Assembly: GCA_029834535.1 (NCBI GenBank)
Contig: JAQMWT010000605.1
Coordinates: 1 to 45,093, forward strand
DNA length: 45,093 nucleotides
Direction of reading: 5' to 3'
Origin: Chrysophaeum taylorii
Lineage: Eukaryota; Sar; Pelagophyceae; Pelagomonadales; Pelagomonadaceae
A program made the position numbers and the translations under genes. Below the pieces are notes generated by a model. The model ran no database searches and had not been told where the DNA came from. It saw only the letters and a program-made list of their open reading frames with translations. Below, in pieces: positions 42,906 to 45,093 of this stretch (its first letter is position 1; every line of letters starts with the position of its first letter).

Positions 42906-43253
42906 GTCTGCCCTTGGCACTAAGTCTTACTCAAGCTTTTTGATAGTACAACGTTGCCGCAGGCACTGGGGTGGGGAGGGGTTCTTAAAGTTCGACTGCT
43001 AAGAGGGGAGGGTTGGTTACAGAGTTAAAACTGAGGATAAGGCGGGGCTGGCAAAGAAGGAAGGGGGAGATCAAAACCAGAGCTGAGTGAGGCGAGAGCA
43101 GAGCGAGGGAGGGGGTTGGGAGTAAAGGGAGGGGGTGGTGGTCGTGAAGCTGCGGCGATCCTGAGTCTTCGACGTTCCGAGACACGGCACCAGGTGCATG
43201 TGAGAAGAACATGGCGGTCATATATATCGTGCTGTTTTGACGCCTCTCAGTCG
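42906..43253. other. Non-coding flank of the mirrored hAT-like gene
   Basis: Purine-rich counterpart of 13896-14279, with short deletions. Nothing else seen. Confidence 0.6.
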
Positions 43254-45093
43254 TCAGAAGTCGTTGTCGTTATCTTCCTCCGCATTTTCGCCGTCATCAT
43301 CATCATCGACGTCAGTTTCTTCGCCTGGAGAATCATGATCGCCTAGTGTGCTTGGCGTCTTCTTGTAGATTTTCCACCGGCGGTCATAATCAATGTCGCC
43401 ATGCAAGTACTTCCAGAAGGGGTAGTTGTGTTTGATGACGACAAACGAACCAGAATTATCGGCGATAGACTTGAACGGAGCGCGCTTTTCGTAAGTTTGC
43501 CAAATCGGAACACACGTTCCTCGTGCGCCTCAGTTTGAGTCGCGTTGCCTTCACTTTCGAACATGAGCGTCGCAGTCGGGTAATCTGCCCGGATCTTGGG
43601 ATCAGCGTACATTCGAAGCAGGTCCACTCGCTTGCCTCGAATGCCATCATCTTTAAACGAGACCATTCAGTCCTGGGCATAGAGAGGGCTTCGCCTTTTC
43701 TACTTCTGCGTTGTGGTCTTGCGGAGCAGTTGCGGCCTTCGAGTTGTCGCTGTCGTCACCTAAATCTAGCAGATCGTCGTCGTCGTCGTCGTCGTCGTCA
43801 TCACTCTGGCTCGTTTTGCGTCGCTTCATCGGGAAGGCAGCGCTGGCTCCGGTTGCATCAAGTCCAACGCGCGCGCTGCCTCTTTCCATGTACTGTCGAA
43901 CCGAGTCTTGACTAAAGTAGCCTGCGCAACAGGGAGCACTTTTTCAATATTGATCGAAGGGCTCAGCATCATCAGATTGCCGACAGCCTTCGGTGGGGCG
44001 AACTGCGAACTGCGTGCAGCGCCTCTCCAGTTCTTGTATGCAAATGCCCCGAGCAGTTGAGACCAAACCATCGCACTCCCCCCATTCCACATCAAGGAAC
44101 TTGCGCTTGTTTACGAGGCCCGTATTGCGCATCGGTACCTGAAGTGTGTCTCGTTTCAGCTTGTTGAGTGCGCGGACGGTGAATACGCGAACCATATCGG
44201 CAACCGGGACGTCGCCTTCGGTTTGGAGTGTCAGCATATGCAGAGCTTCATGAAGCCTTCCAGTTGAGCATTACATCTCCAGTCTCTTGACGACATCGCA
44301 GGGACTCGGGGTTGTGATGGCGGATTCGAGCTCAATGATGATGGCTTCTCATCGTCATCATCGTAGACAGAGCAGTCGGAATCATATTGGTCCTCAAGCC
44401 TTCCGCTACTACTTTGTTTATATTTTCATCTTCATCGACTTCTATGCTCGCCGCTTGACCTCGGTTGTGCCGCAACGGCTTTCGGCCCTCGCGCTTCCTC
44501 TTGGCCTCATCGAGGCAGTTCTCGATAGGCTCCTCGAGCAAGGTATTTCGCGCAACAGTCGCACCGTCGCTATACCAGCGCGTCGCCACACCGACCGCAG
44601 CGTTGAGTTCTTTTCCCTTCGGGACACCGACGGTGTTCTGACACCCAGGCCTCTTCGTCCATGCTGTCGACCGGTGGAAGAAAGCCGCCACCTCACGATT
44701 CTTCTCGATGAGTTTTTTGCAATCGGGGTTTCTGCTTTCTTTCGTTCCTGTCCCGAGAGCATATGGTTCAATGCGCACGAAATTTGATGGGGCTGGCAGG
44801 TGCCCCAGTCCTCAACGTCCATGAGTTGCCAACGGGATGCGAGCCCGACAGCAGCGCCGTCAAGGCACGAATAGTTCACATTGGTATGTTGGAGCCCAAG
44901 CCTGGTAATAGCGGTGTCGTACTCGTCTGCTACGTCCTCGGCTTTATCGGTGGAGTTCGAGACCTTGAAAGAAATCACAAGCTGCGCGTTTGTAAGTTTG
45001 AGCTGCGAGCCCGATCCCGTCATCAGTTTCCGGCCTTGATGTCATCGGAGAAAGCTCGCGAACGTCGACATCCACTTTTTCTTTCTTACTCGC
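43254..45093 (-). pseudogene. Mirror copy of the hAT-like transposase gene, C-terminal two thirds
   Basis: Corresponds to 13895-12048. The stop is at 43254; it carries the EERVFRFGKLTKSALRSSLS dimerisation signature, an Asp-rich run, VGVATRWYSDG and, at the right edge, CQPHQISCALNHML. The same frame change near the NREVAAFF block is present. New differences include a 3-base loss (RRGSWG becomes RRGLG), one base lost near 44395 (GLSDQYD frame) and a few substitutions in the Asp run (HSDDN becomes QSDDD). Identity to the left copy is near 98-99% by eye. The gene leaves the window at 45093. Confidence 0.75.

Larger units (their letters stand above)
29935..45093 (-). repeat. Right arm of the large inverted duplication (runs off window)
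   Basis: Inverted counterpart of 12048-29540, about 2.3 kb shorter. From about 35600 outward it is 95-100% like the left arm; from about 30000 to 35600 it is heavily degraded by many short deletions and substitutions. The first about 400 bases of what should be the arm (partner of 29540-29935) are missing, leaving that much spacer. The last base of the window, in the hAT-like copy, matches left position 12048. Confidence 0.9.

Noticed and set aside
1..45093. Alternative genetic code with TAA/TAG sense
   Set aside because: Long frames in the Helitron and element B lack in-frame TAA/TAG, and the TAG in left gag A is TCG in the mirror copy, so mutation explains it better.

Overview
The window is eukaryotic. 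It is packed with DNA transposons and LTR retrotransposons, and I see no host gene, no bacterial-style operon and no rRNA or tRNA gene. The mix of Helitron, hAT-like, Copia-type and Gypsy-like elements fits an alga, oomycete or similar protist, but the sequence does not fix the lineage. Almost every coding region is broken by frameshifts, stops or truncation.

Layout. 1-7440: a Helitron (rolling-circle transposon) on the minus strand, broken into several frames but still showing the HUH, two-tyrosine and Pif1-helicase motifs; it runs off the left edge. 7470-10570: a local inverted repeat whose arms each carry the C-terminal end of a different Helitron helicase; the spacer holds fragments copied from the 5' end of the neighbouring Helitron. 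10921-13895: an hAT-superfamily transposase remnant, then pyrimidine-rich DNA and a GCGAAC minisatellite. 14.5-18.73 kb: element A, an LTR-type element with gag and a protease-like region, plus strand, cut off at its 3' end. 18.64-23.1 kb: element B, a Copia element on the minus strand (gag, zinc knuckle, protease, integrase, start of reverse transcriptase), cut off inside its reverse transcriptase where it abuts A, and interrupted by a short TTAG-tailed retroposon. 23.1-30.0 kb: element C, a second Copia-type element on the plus strand with gag, protease and integrase, and, between protease and integrase, a DNA (cytosine-5) methyltransferase-like region with recognisable motifs I, IV, VI, VIII, IX and X. 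A methyltransferase carried by a retrotransposon is the most interesting coding content here.

The whole nest hAT-A-B-C is then repeated in reverse order and orientation from about 29.94 kb to the right edge, so the window is dominated by one inverted duplication with arms of more than 15 kb and only about 0.4 kb between them. The arms are not equivalent. Outer parts (left 12-22 kb, right 35.6-45 kb) are about 95-100% alike, with ordinary substitutions and each copy broken in its own places. The inner part of the right arm (about 30.0-35.6 kb) is shorter than its partner by roughly 12-14%, rising to 35-43% near the apex, through a scatter of small deletions. That gradient could mean decay of a real palindrome, but it also looks like an assembly or fold-back-read artefact and must be settled before the palindrome is taken as biology.

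How the parts relate: the nest reads as successive insertions (retroposon into B and into C, A and B truncating one another, B and C head to head), followed by inverted duplication of the finished block. If real and transcribed, the palindrome would give very long hairpin RNA matching several transposon families.
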